From Candidatus Atribacteria bacterium (GTDB taxonomy: Bacteria > Atribacterota > JS1 > SB-45 > 34-128), in the NCBI GenBank assembly GCA_003451675.1, contig DMCY01000088.1, positions 699 to 20,702 of the forward strand: a stretch of 20,004 bases of DNA, in the 5' to 3' direction. The notes under the pieces are model-generated. The model was not told the DNA's origin, ran no database searches, and was given only the letters and a program-made list of their open reading frames with translations. The position numbers and the translations under genes were made by a program. Below are positions 8,284 to 16,453 of the stretch, piece after piece; positions within the stretch are counted from its first letter, which is position 1; every line of letters starts with the position of its first letter.

Positions 8284-9063
8284 ATGGTAAATCGTATTCT
8301 TTGGATTAATCTAGTTAATGAAGCAGCAGGTTTTAATCAACCTGTGCCGAGTATATTAATAATGTAAAGTCTTCGGATACACACGTAGATGTAATTTCTC
8401 TTATAAAAGGGGGCTTATGCATCTTAATCATTAATTATTATTACTATGATGCTCTAATTCTTGGTGATACTATAGATCAAGTCAAAAGAGCAGAAAAAGA
8501 GGGATATGATGTTGTAATTATTGGATGTTTTTTATGATCCAGGGCTTAGGGAACCAAGAGAGATTACTGATTGTATTATTATTTCTGCTCCTGCTGAGCA
8601 GTATGTTAATTGCTGCTGGATTAGGGCAACGGTTTTCAATCATTGTCGCGAGTAATAAATGTATTCCCAAAATGTATAAAATATTGCTGATTATAGTTTA
8701 ATTAATCGTTTAGCTTCGTTTGAGTCAGTCGATCTGGAGGTAAATAATTTTCAAAAGGATATAACAGAAACATCGCGTCGGGCGAATACATAAAGCGGTA
8801 GAACAAGCAGTTCATAAAAAACTTGCGGAGGTTATTATCCTTGGTCGTACCATGCGATTTGCTTTTTATAAAAAGCTTCAGGAGTATCTCAAAATCCCTG
8901 TGAAAGATGCTATTATTGCCCCGCTTAAATATGCTGAATTTATGATCGAACTTAATAAGAATTTTGGTTGGGGCCATAATAAAATATGCAGTTATGAGCC
9001 TCTGCCAATTTATGAGATAAAGAGATGGAAACTATCTGATCAATATCCTGGGATGAAGGGGGT
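8284..9063 (+). pseudogene. Decayed Asp/Glu/hydantoin racemase paralogue
   Basis: Pieces of this gene in three frames match the intact racemase at 10644-11426. MVNRILWINLV matches MLKKKILCINPL. Then YYDALILGDTIDQVKRAEKE, GYDVVIIGCF, and after a frameshift YDPGL and REPREIT. The second half includes LASFESVDL, AEVIILGRT, FYKKLQEYLKIPVKDAIIAP, KYAEFMIELN and the ending QYPGMKG. Several frameshifts and stops (for example TAA at 8365-8367 and TGA at 8534-8536) break it. The second catalytic cysteine is arginine (LGRT against LGCT in the intact copy). The C-terminus is cut by the insertion sequence at 9064. Joining the flanks across the element leaves the frame open to a TGA at 10252-10254, well past the end expected from the paralogue. 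The divergence from the intact copy points to an old duplication. Confidence 0.85.
9059..9063. repeat. Left copy of the 5-bp target-site duplication
   Basis: GGGGT directly before the left TGT end of the insertion sequence is repeated exactly at 10093-10097, just outside the right end. This is the footprint of transposition into the racemase relic. Confidence 0.7.
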
Positions 9064-9094
9064 TGTACTAGCTCAATAATTCGGTAACTTTTTC
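9064..9094 (+). repeat. Left terminal inverted repeat of the IS481-like element
   Basis: TGTACTAGCTCAATAATT begins the element. Compared with the right end read inward, the terminal TGT and about 19 of the following 24 aligned positions (from GCTCA) agree, after four unmatched bases. The transposase stop codon (TAG, complement of 9068-9070) lies inside this repeat. Confidence 0.7.
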
Positions 9095-10027
9095 TAGCTT
9101 TTCATAGGGGGTTATATACTTCAATCCCCCGTGTCTTCTTAAGTGGTTATATTCGAATAGGAAGTTTCCTAGATTATAGATAAGATCTTTTACAGAGTCA
9201 AATGAATTAGGGTAGAAGAACTCGTTTTTGATGATCTTCCAGAAGGCCTCGACCTTACCATTGGTTTGTGGTCGGTAGGGCCTAGTATAGATATGTTTAA
9301 TCCCTAATTGATTACACATAGTTTCAAAGGGGTGTTCTCTATCTAGTGAGCCTTTAAATTCCGGACCATTATCAGATAGTACCTTCTCAAACTCAAAATT
9401 ATAAATCTGTTTGAACCAGGATAGAGCCCGGGCCATAAAGTAGGTTAGAGTAGATGCTTTCTTATCCTTTAGAATCTCTAGGTAAGTCAATCGGGTGCAA
9501 TCATCCTCTAAAGCAGCGACATAGAGGTCTTTTATCTTAAAGACCATACAGATATCCTTAGGCACCTTAGTAAGATCGATATGGGCTAACTCCCCGGGGG
9601 TTACCTTCTCATAGCGTTTGATGATCTCCTTCTGGGCCGGGTTTAGAGGATAGCGTTTTTTGATCCGATCCATGGTAGCCGGAGAAGGAGTTCTATCTAA
9701 ATAATATGGTTTAAACAATAATACCAGTTCATAACGATTAGAGCCGAACCTACGGTAGGCTTTCATGATATTACGCTCTATCTCTTTAGGGGTTCTACGG
9801 GATCCCGGACGAGCTCCTCTTTGGGCAGGGAGTAAGGAATCATCCTGTTTACCCCCTTCCTGCCACTTACGATAATAACGTCTTAGCTCTTTATTTGAGA
9901 TATGATGAGCAAGACATAAGTCTTTAACAAAGCGAAAGGGACGGGGGAGAACCTTATTCTGGATCCTTTCATATTCTTCCAGTATAGGTTTCCATCTTTT
10001 TACGATGACCTATTGTCTAATTTTCAT
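9068..10027 (-). pseudogene. IS481-like DDE transposase with amber stop at codon 6
   Basis: The natural start is ATG at 10027 (minus strand), with AAAGGAGG nine to ten bases upstream. The frame reads MKIRQ, then TAG, then an uninterrupted 313 codons to 9068. The N-terminal helix-turn-helix region includes VKDLCLAHHISNKELRRYY. The integrase core shows the catalytic acids in HIDLTKV, in LSDNGPEF, and in GKVEAFWK about 40 residues further on. YNHLRRHGGLKYITPYEKL is the usual ending. Without the amber codon the protein would be about 319 residues, normal for the family. The first downstream ATG is at 9766, which would drop the DNA-binding half but keep the catalytic core. Whether the stop is a real mutation, a base-call error, or is read through cannot be told here. 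Confidence 0.8.
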
Positions 10028-10061
10028 AATTAAGTACCTCCTTTGGTGGAATAATTATACC

Positions 10062-10092
10062 AAATAAGTTACTTAATTACTGAGCATTAACA
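10062..10092 (-). repeat. Right terminal inverted repeat of the IS481-like element
   Basis: Read inward on the minus strand this end is TGTTAATGCTCAGTAATT and onward, pairing with 9064-9094. It lies upstream of the transposase start at 10027 and its ribosome binding site. A promoter for the transposase probably sits in or near it, as usual for such elements. Confidence 0.7.
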
Positions 10093-10382
10093 GGGGTTGC
10101 GGCGATAGCGTATAAGATTTTAGTAGGAGTTTTAAAGAGAATACTTACCAAATGTCCAATTTATCAGGAGCGTTCTTTCTTAAGAAAGGCTTTAGAGTGT
10201 CCTATATCAAGTTTTATGATGTGTGCTGATAAATTGACACGAATAGAAGGATGATCAAGAATTTGAAGATGGAGAAAATAAAGATGAAGAGCCAATACAG
10301 CCACATAGAAAATAAAACTTGCATTTGACTTTTCATAGAAATAGGGGGGTGTTTAAAATGATTTAAACAAAATATTAAAAAA
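10093..10382. other. Unassigned stretch between insertion sequence and TnpA relic
   Basis: The right copy of the target duplication (GGGGT) is 10093-10097. Beyond it, one frame is open to a TGA at 10252-10254 and reads as a basic peptide including ILVGVLKRILTKCPIYQERS. An adjacent frame gives the acidic tail EFEDGENKDEEPIQPHRK before a stop at about 10318. Both look like degraded protein ends, but I do not recognise them. No intact gene, RNA or clear promoter is visible. Confidence 0.3.
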
Positions 10383-10615
10383 GAGGAATTTATAATTATA
10401 ATAAAGATAGAGATAAAAAATGATCACATTCATTTGTTTATGATTATTCCCCCGAAGTATGCCGTAAGTAAAGTAGCGGAAGCCATAAAAAAGAATACCA
10501 GCAGATCTCTAAGTAGAAAGTTTACTTTCTTGAAAAAGGTATATGGGGGAAAGGTTATTTTGTATCTTTTGAAAGTCTCACGCCTGTAAAGGTGTGGGAA
10601 TCGATTTAACCAAGA
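10383..10615 (+). pseudogene. Relic of an IS200/IS605-family TnpA (Y1 transposase)
   Basis: The frame around 10410 reads EIKNDHIHLFMIIPPKYAVS and then KVAEAIKKNTSRSLSRKF. This matches the HUH (His-x-His) motif and following segment of TnpA proteins, usually DHVHLLLSIPPKYSVS. After KKVY the frame shifts. A neighbouring frame gives WGKGYFVS (10536-10560 region), and a third gives VGIDLTKIK near 10590, the expected next blocks. The N-terminal part is missing and the tyrosine helix is disrupted, so it is inactive. Its end abuts the ribosome binding site of the intact racemase gene, so upstream control of that gene may have been changed by this insertion. Confidence 0.75.
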
Positions 10616-10643
10616 TAAAATGAATAAATTAAGGGGAGGAAAA

Positions 10644-11426
10644 ATGAAAATGCTAAAGAAAAAAATTTTATGCATTAATCCACTTGGTACAGATACTTTT
10701 GATGTACCTATTTATGAATATTTATGTACCGTGAAAAATAAAGACACTTTAATAGACGTAGTTTCACTTGAGAAAGGTCCTCAACACCTAGAGTATTATT
10801 ATTATGAAGCACTTGTCTTAGCGGATATTTTAAAAAAAGTAAAACAAGCTGAAAAAGATGGGTATGATGCTGCTATTATTGGCTGTTTTTATGATCCTGG
10901 TTTGTTAGAAGCAAGAGAAATTGTAAATAAAATGTCTGTAGTAGCACCGGCCGAGTCTTCGATGCATATAGCGTCAACTCTAGGACATAAATTTTCCATA
11001 ATTGTTGGACGAGATAAGTGGATTCCACAGATGATGGAAAATGTAGTGAAATGTGGATTTAAAGAAAAATTGGCATCTTTTAAGCCTTTAGGACTGGGAG
11101 TATACGACTTTCATAAAGATGAGAAGTTGACTATAAAATTACAAAAAGAAGCCGCGAAAGAAGCTGTTGAAAAAGATGGAGCAGAGGTCATTATTTTAGG
11201 ATGCACAGGACAATTTGGTTTCTATCGAGAATTACAAGAATATCTTGGGGTACCGGTTATTGATGCGATATTAGCTCCATTTAAGTATGCTGAATTTTTA
11301 ATAGAGTTAAAAGAAAAAGCAAATTGGACACATAGTAAGATTAGAGCATATGAAACTCCACCTATAAGTGAAATAAAGGACTGGAACCTGGAGTCACAGT
11401 ATAACATGAAAGGGTTATGGGAATAA
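10644..11426 (+). CDS. Asp/Glu/hydantoin racemase family protein
   Basis: This is a cofactor-independent racemase of about 260 residues. Two cysteines placed as in the family act as the acid/base pair: Cys81 in AAIIGCFYDPGL and Cys187 in VIILGCTGQFG. IIGCFYDPGL, VAPAESSMHIAS, KFSIIVG and the closing GVPVIDAILAPFKYAEFL resemble hydantoin racemases (HyuE type) more than aspartate or glutamate racemases. Expected substrates are 5-substituted hydantoins or related amino-acid derivatives. The hydantoinase-like A/B genes downstream support this. A GGGGAGGA ribosome binding site at 10633-10640 serves either ATG 10644 or ATG 10650; an upstream ATG at 10620 would lie before it. An inactivated paralogue lies 1.6 kb upstream. 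The substrate is inferred, the family is clear. Confidence 0.88.
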   Translation: MKMLKKKILCINPLGTDTFDVPIYEYLCTVKNKDTLIDVVSLEKGPQHLEYYYYEALVLADILKKVKQAEKDGYDAAIIGCFYDPGLLEAREIVNKMSVVAPAESSMHIASTLGHKFSIIVGRDKWIPQMMENVVKCGFKEKLASFKPLGLGVYDFHKDEKLTIKLQKEAAKEAVEKDGAEVIILGCTGQFGFYRELQEYLGVPVIDAILAPFKYAEFLIELKEKANWTHSKIRAYETPPISEIKDWNLESQYNMKGLWE

Positions 11427-11462
11427 AATATTTATAGTTTTAATTGCAGTATACTGTACTTG

Positions 11463-11567
11463 AAACTAGTAGAAAATCATCTTTGGTCATGTGTGCTTTT
11501 CTCCTTCCTGTTTTGGATATTATGGTTATCAATATTCTATAGGAAAGATCACATGTATGACTAGTTT
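11463..11567. repeat. Long imperfect inverted repeat after the racemase gene
   Basis: AAACTAGT (11463-11470) and ACTAGTTT (11560-11567) are perfect 8-bp arms about 90 bases apart. Further partial pairing lies inside (GTCATGTGTG against CACATGTATGAC, and inner AT-rich arms). A T-run (CTAGTTTTTT) follows the right arm. It could be a terminator with a branched stem or a decayed miniature element. The arms are visible; the interpretation is weak. Confidence 0.35.
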
Positions 11568-11639
11568 TTTAGTTAAATTGTAAATACTACTAAAAATTAG
11601 TACAAATAAAAAATAGAAAAGAGGTGTAAATAAAGAATT

Positions 11640-12740
11640 ATGAATAAAGACATATTGTTAGCTAGATTAGAAAAAGTAAAAAACAAAATGATTGAGAAGG
11701 AAATTAATTATCTAATACTTTCTATTTCTGAGAATTTTTTATTTTTGACAGGTTTTGAAGTACTTCAAGATGAGAGAATGCATTTAATGATAATTACACA
11801 AAAAGGTGAGATATACTTTATATTACCAGAAATGTCTAAAGAAATATTTCAAAAAAATATAATTTATGGAGAGATATTACTCTGGGATGAAACTACAAAT
11901 CCTTCCGAATTTTTGAGGCGGATAGTTAAAAATAATACTGATACTAAAATAGCTATTGATGACAAAATGTGGTCGGCACATTTATTAAGCATACAAGAGA
12001 TTTGCCCAAGGGCTAAGTTTGTAAAAGTTTCAGAAGTTATGTTGGATCTTAGGTTAATAAAGGATGATGAAGAGATTAAAAAATTAGAAAAAATTGCCGA
12101 TATTACTGAGAAAGTAATAGAAAAAATAATTAACGAAGTAACCGTAGGGATGACTGAAAAACAACTATCTACGAGAATAGAGTTTTTATTTAAGGAATTA
12201 GGGGCTGATGGTATTTCCTTTTTACCCTTAGTTGCATCAGGAGCAAATGCTGCTATTCCTCATCATATTCCATCAAACAAGAAGATACAAAAAGGAGAAT
12301 TTGTAATATTTGATATTGGGGGGATCTTAGAAGGTTATCGCTCGGATATAACTAGAACAATATGTTTAGGTGAACCTACTGACGAAATGAAAAAGGTTTA
12401 CGAAATAGTTAAAAAGGCCCATGAAACAGCTTGTAAAGAAGTTTCTCCCGGAAAGAAGTGTTTTGAAATTGATAAAGCTGCAAGAGATGTAATTGAAAAT
12501 ATGAATTATGGAGAATACTTTACTCATAGAACTGGACATGGAATAGGATTAGATTTTCATGAACCGCCTTTTTTACTTGATAATAATGAAAGACCAATTG
12601 AACCAGGGATGGTTTTTAGTATAGAACCGGGTATTTATCTCTCTGAGAAATTTGGGGCTAGAATAGAAGATATAGGTGTAGTAACAGTAAATGGTTTTAA
12701 AATCTTGACTAATTTTACAAGGGAATTAATTATTAAATAA
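11640..12740 (+). CDS. M24-family metallopeptidase, Xaa-Pro aminopeptidase/dipeptidase type
   Basis: A 366-residue cytoplasmic enzyme of the creatinase/prolidase group. The N-terminal creatinase-like domain spans roughly residues 1-130 (INYLILSISENFLFLTGFE). The pita-bread catalytic domain follows with all five metal ligands: Asp225 and Asp236 (FDIGGILEGYRSDITRT), His300 (RTGHGIGLDFHEPP), Glu329 (FSIEPGIYL) and Glu343 (ARIEDIGV). It should remove the residue before proline from imported peptides or split X-Pro dipeptides. That suits a cluster with a peptide importer and a proline racemase. ATG 11640 is the first start after an in-frame TAA; GAGGTG lies about 13 bases upstream, a wide spacing. 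It is 213 bases after the racemase and 38 before the aminotransferase-like gene. Creatinase-type activity on a non-peptide amide cannot be excluded. Confidence 0.9.
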   Translation: MNKDILLARLEKVKNKMIEKEINYLILSISENFLFLTGFEVLQDERMHLMIITQKGEIYFILPEMSKEIFQKNIIYGEILLWDETTNPSEFLRRIVKNNTDTKIAIDDKMWSAHLLSIQEICPRAKFVKVSEVMLDLRLIKDDEEIKKLEKIADITEKVIEKIINEVTVGMTEKQLSTRIEFLFKELGADGISFLPLVASGANAAIPHHIPSNKKIQKGEFVIFDIGGILEGYRSDITRTICLGEPTDEMKKVYEIVKKAHETACKEVSPGKKCFEIDKAARDVIENMNYGEYFTHRTGHGIGLDFHEPPFLLDNNERPIEPGMVFSIEPGIYLSEKFGARIEDIGVVTVNGFKILTNFTRELIIK

Positions 12741-12778
12741 ATATATTTATAAGACTTACATTTTAAGAGGAGAGAAAT

Positions 12779-14143
12779 ATGTCTAGAAATATTAAAAACA
12801 AAAACGAAAAATGCGTAGAATTAGTACATAAAGATAATAAAGTAATTGCACCATTTTCTCGAGTACCATATTACCCTTTAGTAATCAAAAGTGGATATGG
12901 TTCAATTGTTGAAGATATAGATGGAAATAAATTCATCGACTTTTTGTCCAGTGCGGGCGCTTTAAATACTGGACATTGTCATCCAAAAATTGTAAAAGCA
13001 ATCAAAAATCAAACAGAACAGTTTATACTCTATACTTCAGCATATATGTACCACAAACCTTTAGTCGATCTTGCTCAAAAATTAATAAAAATTACACCGG
13101 GTGATTTTCCTAAAAAAGTAGCATTTGGCCTTTCTGGTTCAGATGCTAATGATGGTGTAATTAAACTGGCTCGAGCTTATACGGGTAGAACCAAAATTAT
13201 CTCTTTTATTCGTTCTTATCATGGTTCGACTTATGGGTCTATTAGTCTTTCTGCGGTAAGTCTTAATATGGCAAGAAAGATTGGACCTTTATTGCCTGAA
13301 ATTTATCATATGCCTTTCCCTGATACTTATCGCAATCCCTTAGGGGGAGTTCCAGAGAATGCGGGAAGAGACTGTTTGAATTATCTTAAGTATGCTTTTA
13401 AAAACTATCTTCCGCCAGACGAAGTAGCAGTAGTTATTATCGAACCTATACAAGGGGATGCAGGGTTAGTAGTGCCACCATTAGAGTTTATGGAAGGTTT
13501 ATATAAACTTTGCAAGAATCACGGAATTCTTTTTGTATCTGAAGAAGTTCAGCAGGGGATGGGTAGAACGGGGAAATGGTTTGGAATCGAACATTTTGGA
13601 ATTGAACCCGACCTTGTAGTACTGGCCAAAGCCCTTGCTTCCGGATTACCCTTATCGGCCTTAATTGGAAGAGCGGAAATTATGGATTCTTTAGAGGCCC
13701 CAGCCCATCTGTTCACTACTGCTGGTAATCCTGTATGCTGTGCGGCAGCCTTAGCGACTATTGAAGTTATCGAAGAGGAAAAATTAATAGAAAATGCTAA
13801 GCGGTTATTTAATATTGCCCTAGAACGTTTTAATACTATGAAGAAACGTTTTTCATTTATTGGAGAGGTAAGAGGACTCGGTTTGTCAATAGGAGTAGAT
13901 TTAGTCAAAGATCCTTTGACTAAAGAAAGATACAAAGAAGCAGCCGCAAAGATTTGTTATCGCGCCTGGCAAAAAGGATTGCTACTATCCTTTTTCAGTA
14001 ATTCAGTATTAAGAATTCAACCCCCTTTAGTGATAACAGAAAAAGAGTTTAATAAAGGGATTGATATTATTGAGGAGTGTATGGTCGATTTGGAAAAAGG
14101 GTTACTTAGTGATGATATTTTAAAGATAACCAAGGGTTGGTAG
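12779..14143 (+). CDS. Class III PLP enzyme, amino-acid 2-epimerase/racemase-like
   Basis: A 454-residue fold-type I PLP enzyme. The Schiff-base lysine is Lys284 in LAKALASGLPLSALIGR. Phosphate and ring contacts lie in FGLSGSDANDGVIKLARAYTG and the SYHGSTYGS block. Annotation by class alone would say 4-aminobutyrate-type transaminase. However, SGSDAND, ARAYTGR, LNMARKIGP, APAHLFTTAGNPVC, LRIQPPLVI and the closing GW match what I recall of Lactobacillus isoleucine 2-epimerase and related broad-specificity amino-acid racemases. I therefore favour an epimerase. The usual Asp-Glu pair (DEVQ) that pairs with the pyridine nitrogen reads EEVQ (Glu255-Glu256), a notable change. AAGAGGAGA precedes the ATG by about 5 bases. 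The enzyme would supply or consume D-amino acids alongside the other racemases here. Confidence 0.88.
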   Translation: MSRNIKNKNEKCVELVHKDNKVIAPFSRVPYYPLVIKSGYGSIVEDIDGNKFIDFLSSAGALNTGHCHPKIVKAIKNQTEQFILYTSAYMYHKPLVDLAQKLIKITPGDFPKKVAFGLSGSDANDGVIKLARAYTGRTKIISFIRSYHGSTYGSISLSAVSLNMARKIGPLLPEIYHMPFPDTYRNPLGGVPENAGRDCLNYLKYAFKNYLPPDEVAVVIIEPIQGDAGLVVPPLEFMEGLYKLCKNHGILFVSEEVQQGMGRTGKWFGIEHFGIEPDLVVLAKALASGLPLSALIGRAEIMDSLEAPAHLFTTAGNPVCCAAALATIEVIEEEKLIENAKRLFNIALERFNTMKKRFSFIGEVRGLGLSIGVDLVKDPLTKERYKEAAAKICYRAWQKGLLLSFFSNSVLRIQPPLVITEKEFNKGIDIIEECMVDLEKGLLSDDILKITKGW

Positions 14144-14392
14144 AAATGTAATTAAATAATTAAGTGTAGACAATTATCAATCTAATAAGATAATCTCGAA
14201 TCTTAATATAATCATTACTCTGTAATAATATTATGAGATAAATGGATAGGAAATGATAAATCAGTAATTTTAGGCAAAAGTTACTTATTGCAAGAGAGGT
14301 GTTAGATATGTTTTAAAGGATTAGATAAGAAAAATAGGGAAAGTGTACATTATAAACAAATACTATAAGAGAATATAAAAGGAGGAGAAAAT

Positions 14393-16450
14393 ATGTCCTA
14401 TAGAATGGCTATTGACATAGGAGGAACTTTTACTGATTATGTGGCAATGAATAATGAGAATACGAATGAATTAATTGTAACAAAATCACCCAGTACACCT
14501 AGTAATTTTGCAGATGGGGTTATGGATTGTATCAAAAAGGGGAATATACCTCTAGAAGAAGTTGATTACATAGTGCATGGTAGTACCATTGTTATTAATG
14601 CGTTAACAGAGATGAAAGGGGCTAAAACTGCATTAATTACGACAAAAGGATTTAGAGACGTTCTAGAAATAGGAAGGGCTAATAGAACTGATCTTTATAA
14701 TTATTATTATACTAAGCCAAAATCAATAATCCCGAGAAAATATAGATTTGAAGTTGAAGAAAGACTTAATAAAAATGGAGAAATACTTATACCTTTAAAT
14801 ATTAAACAAGTCAAGGAAATAGCAAAAAAATGTATAGAAGAAAAAATTGAAGCGATAGCGGTATGTTTAATGAATTCATATGCTAACTCTGAGCATGAAG
14901 AAAAGATAGAGGATATATTAGAAAAAGAATTGCCAGGTGTAGAAATTGCTATATCATCTAAATTGATTAAACAATGGCATGAATATGAAAGAATGAATAC
15001 AACAGCCTCTAATGCATTCGTAAAACCTTTGGCTCATAAATATCTTGACACATTAAAAAGCAGAATGAAAGAAAAAGGATTGGCAATTGAACCTTATTGT
15101 ATGCAGTCTAATGGTGGTGCTGCAACATTTGAAATGACCAAGATTAATCCTATAAATGTTATAGAATCAGGACCTGTAGGTGGTGTTATAGGAGCAAATG
15201 AACTTGGTAAGATAATTAATGAAAAAAATATAATAACTTTTGATGTTGGAGGAACTACAGCTAAAACGTCATTGATTCATAATAATGAGATAAAAACTAC
15301 AACAGATTATCGGTTGGGTAAAACATCAATATATTCCGGTTACCCTATTAGCGTTCCTATAGTCGATGTTATAGAAATTGGAGCAGGTGGAGGAAGCATT
15401 GCTTGGTTAGATTCTGTTGGCGTTCTTAAAGTTGGTCCCCAAAGTTCAGGAGCTGATCCAGGACCTGCATGTTATAACAAGGGAGGTACGGAGCCGACCT
15501 TAACGGATGCCAATTATATTATGGGGAAAATAAATTTAACAAAGTTTTTAGGAGATAAGTACGATATTGATATTAAGAAATCGTATGAAGTGATAAAAAA
15601 ATTAGCTAATTATTATAAGATATCTGAAGAAGAGATGGCAAGAGGTATTGTTAGAATAGCGAACAGTAATATGATGAATGCATTAAAACTTGTATCCGTA
15701 AGAAAAGGTTATGACCCAAGAGAATTTACTATGATAGCGATGGGTGGCAATGGACCACTTCATGCTCCCTACTTAGCAAAAGAATTAAAAGTTAAAAAAG
15801 TAATAATACCACAGAACCCTGGTGTTTTTTCTGCGTGGGGGATGTTAATGATCGATTTAAGGCAGGATTATATAACTACAAGAGTAGTTAGGCTAAATAA
15901 TAAAAATATTGATATTATTAATAAAATATATGATAAGATAACGAAAGAAGCTATTGAAGCATATCATACCCATGGTTTTAAAAAGGAAGATTTATATATC
16001 GTTAAATCAGCGGATATAAGATATGTTGGTCAAGAACATACAGTAAAAACAATGGTTCCTTCAGGAGAATTAAAGGACGACGAAGATTTGCAAGTTGTAA
16101 GAGGAAATTTTGAAAAATTACATAAACAATATTATGAATTTATTTTACCTGATTCTGCAATAGAATTTGTTAACTTTAACATAACAGCTTTTTGTAAGAT
16201 TGAAAAATCCGAAATTAAACCCTTAAAAATAAAAGGGAAACCAGAAGATGCTGTAGAAGAAAGAAGAGTTGTTGATTTCGATGAAGATGGTAAAATCGAA
16301 GTGCCTGTATATGTGAGAGCAAAATTGGGAGTAGGTAACGAAATAAAAGGGCCAGCAATAATTGAAGAAAAAACCGCTGTTACAGCTCTATATCCTAGTC
16401 AGAAATTATATGTCGATGAATATGGAAATCTTATAATAGAGGAGGTTTAA
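14393..16450 (+). CDS. hyuA: Hydantoinase/oxoprolinase subunit A (HyuA family)
   Basis: A 685-residue ATP-using subunit of the hydantoinase A / 5-oxoprolinase / acetone carboxylase group. The N-terminal domain opens with the nucleotide-binding block DIGGTFTD (residues 8-15) and HGST (62-65). The main ASKHA-fold domain carries FDVGGTTAK (Asp284) and the MGGNGPLHA block at 450-458, and a short beta-rich C-terminal domain ends the chain. Length and domain order are normal. The reaction is ATP-dependent opening of a cyclic amide such as N-methylhydantoin, D- or L-hydantoin, or 5-oxoproline; which one cannot be read here. AAAGGAGG lies 7 bases before the ATG. A 249-base gap with no gene precedes it, so it may have its own promoter. 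The subunit B ribosome binding site, GAGGAGG, is built into the last codons of this gene, indicating coupled expression. Confidence 0.92.
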   Translation: MSYRMAIDIGGTFTDYVAMNNENTNELIVTKSPSTPSNFADGVMDCIKKGNIPLEEVDYIVHGSTIVINALTEMKGAKTALITTKGFRDVLEIGRANRTDLYNYYYTKPKSIIPRKYRFEVEERLNKNGEILIPLNIKQVKEIAKKCIEEKIEAIAVCLMNSYANSEHEEKIEDILEKELPGVEIAISSKLIKQWHEYERMNTTASNAFVKPLAHKYLDTLKSRMKEKGLAIEPYCMQSNGGAATFEMTKINPINVIESGPVGGVIGANELGKIINEKNIITFDVGGTTAKTSLIHNNEIKTTTDYRLGKTSIYSGYPISVPIVDVIEIGAGGGSIAWLDSVGVLKVGPQSSGADPGPACYNKGGTEPTLTDANYIMGKINLTKFLGDKYDIDIKKSYEVIKKLANYYKISEEEMARGIVRIANSNMMNALKLVSVRKGYDPREFTMIAMGGNGPLHAPYLAKELKVKKVIIPQNPGVFSAWGMLMIDLRQDYITTRVVRLNNKNIDIINKIYDKITKEAIEAYHTHGFKKEDLYIVKSADIRYVGQEHTVKTMVPSGELKDDEDLQVVRGNFEKLHKQYYEFILPDSAIEFVNFNITAFCKIEKSEIKPLKIKGKPEDAVEERRVVDFDEDGKIEVPVYVRAKLGVGNEIKGPAIIEEKTAVTALYPSQKLYVDEYGNLIIEEV

Positions 16451-16453
16451 AGT

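Larger units (their letters stand above)
9064..10092 (-). mobile_element. IS481-like insertion sequence, 1029 bp
   Basis: The element starts with TGT at 9064 and ends with the complementary ACA at 10092. Its ends form imperfect inverted repeats (9064-9094 and 10062-10092). It is flanked by the 5-bp duplication GGGGT and carries one DDE transposase filling nearly its whole length on the minus strand. TGT ends, the single integrase-core transposase and a length near 1 kb fit the IS481 group. The insertion sits at the extreme end of the racemase relic. Intact ends and a perfect duplication suggest a fairly recent insertion, although the transposase itself has a premature stop. Confidence 0.8.

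Noticed and set aside
8284..9063. Reading the first racemase copy as a functional gene with sequencing errors
   Set aside because: At least three separate frame breaks plus loss of a catalytic cysteine are too many for error alone.
11427..11639. T-box or other riboswitch leader before the peptidase gene
   Set aside because: No T-box GGTGG-type antiterminator core or other leader motif that I recognise; only an imperfect inverted repeat with a T-run.
14144..14392. Promoter for hyuAB (TAGACA, then an A+T-rich -10-like stretch near 14180)
   Set aside because: The hexamers are poor matches in very A+T-rich DNA and cannot be told from background by eye.
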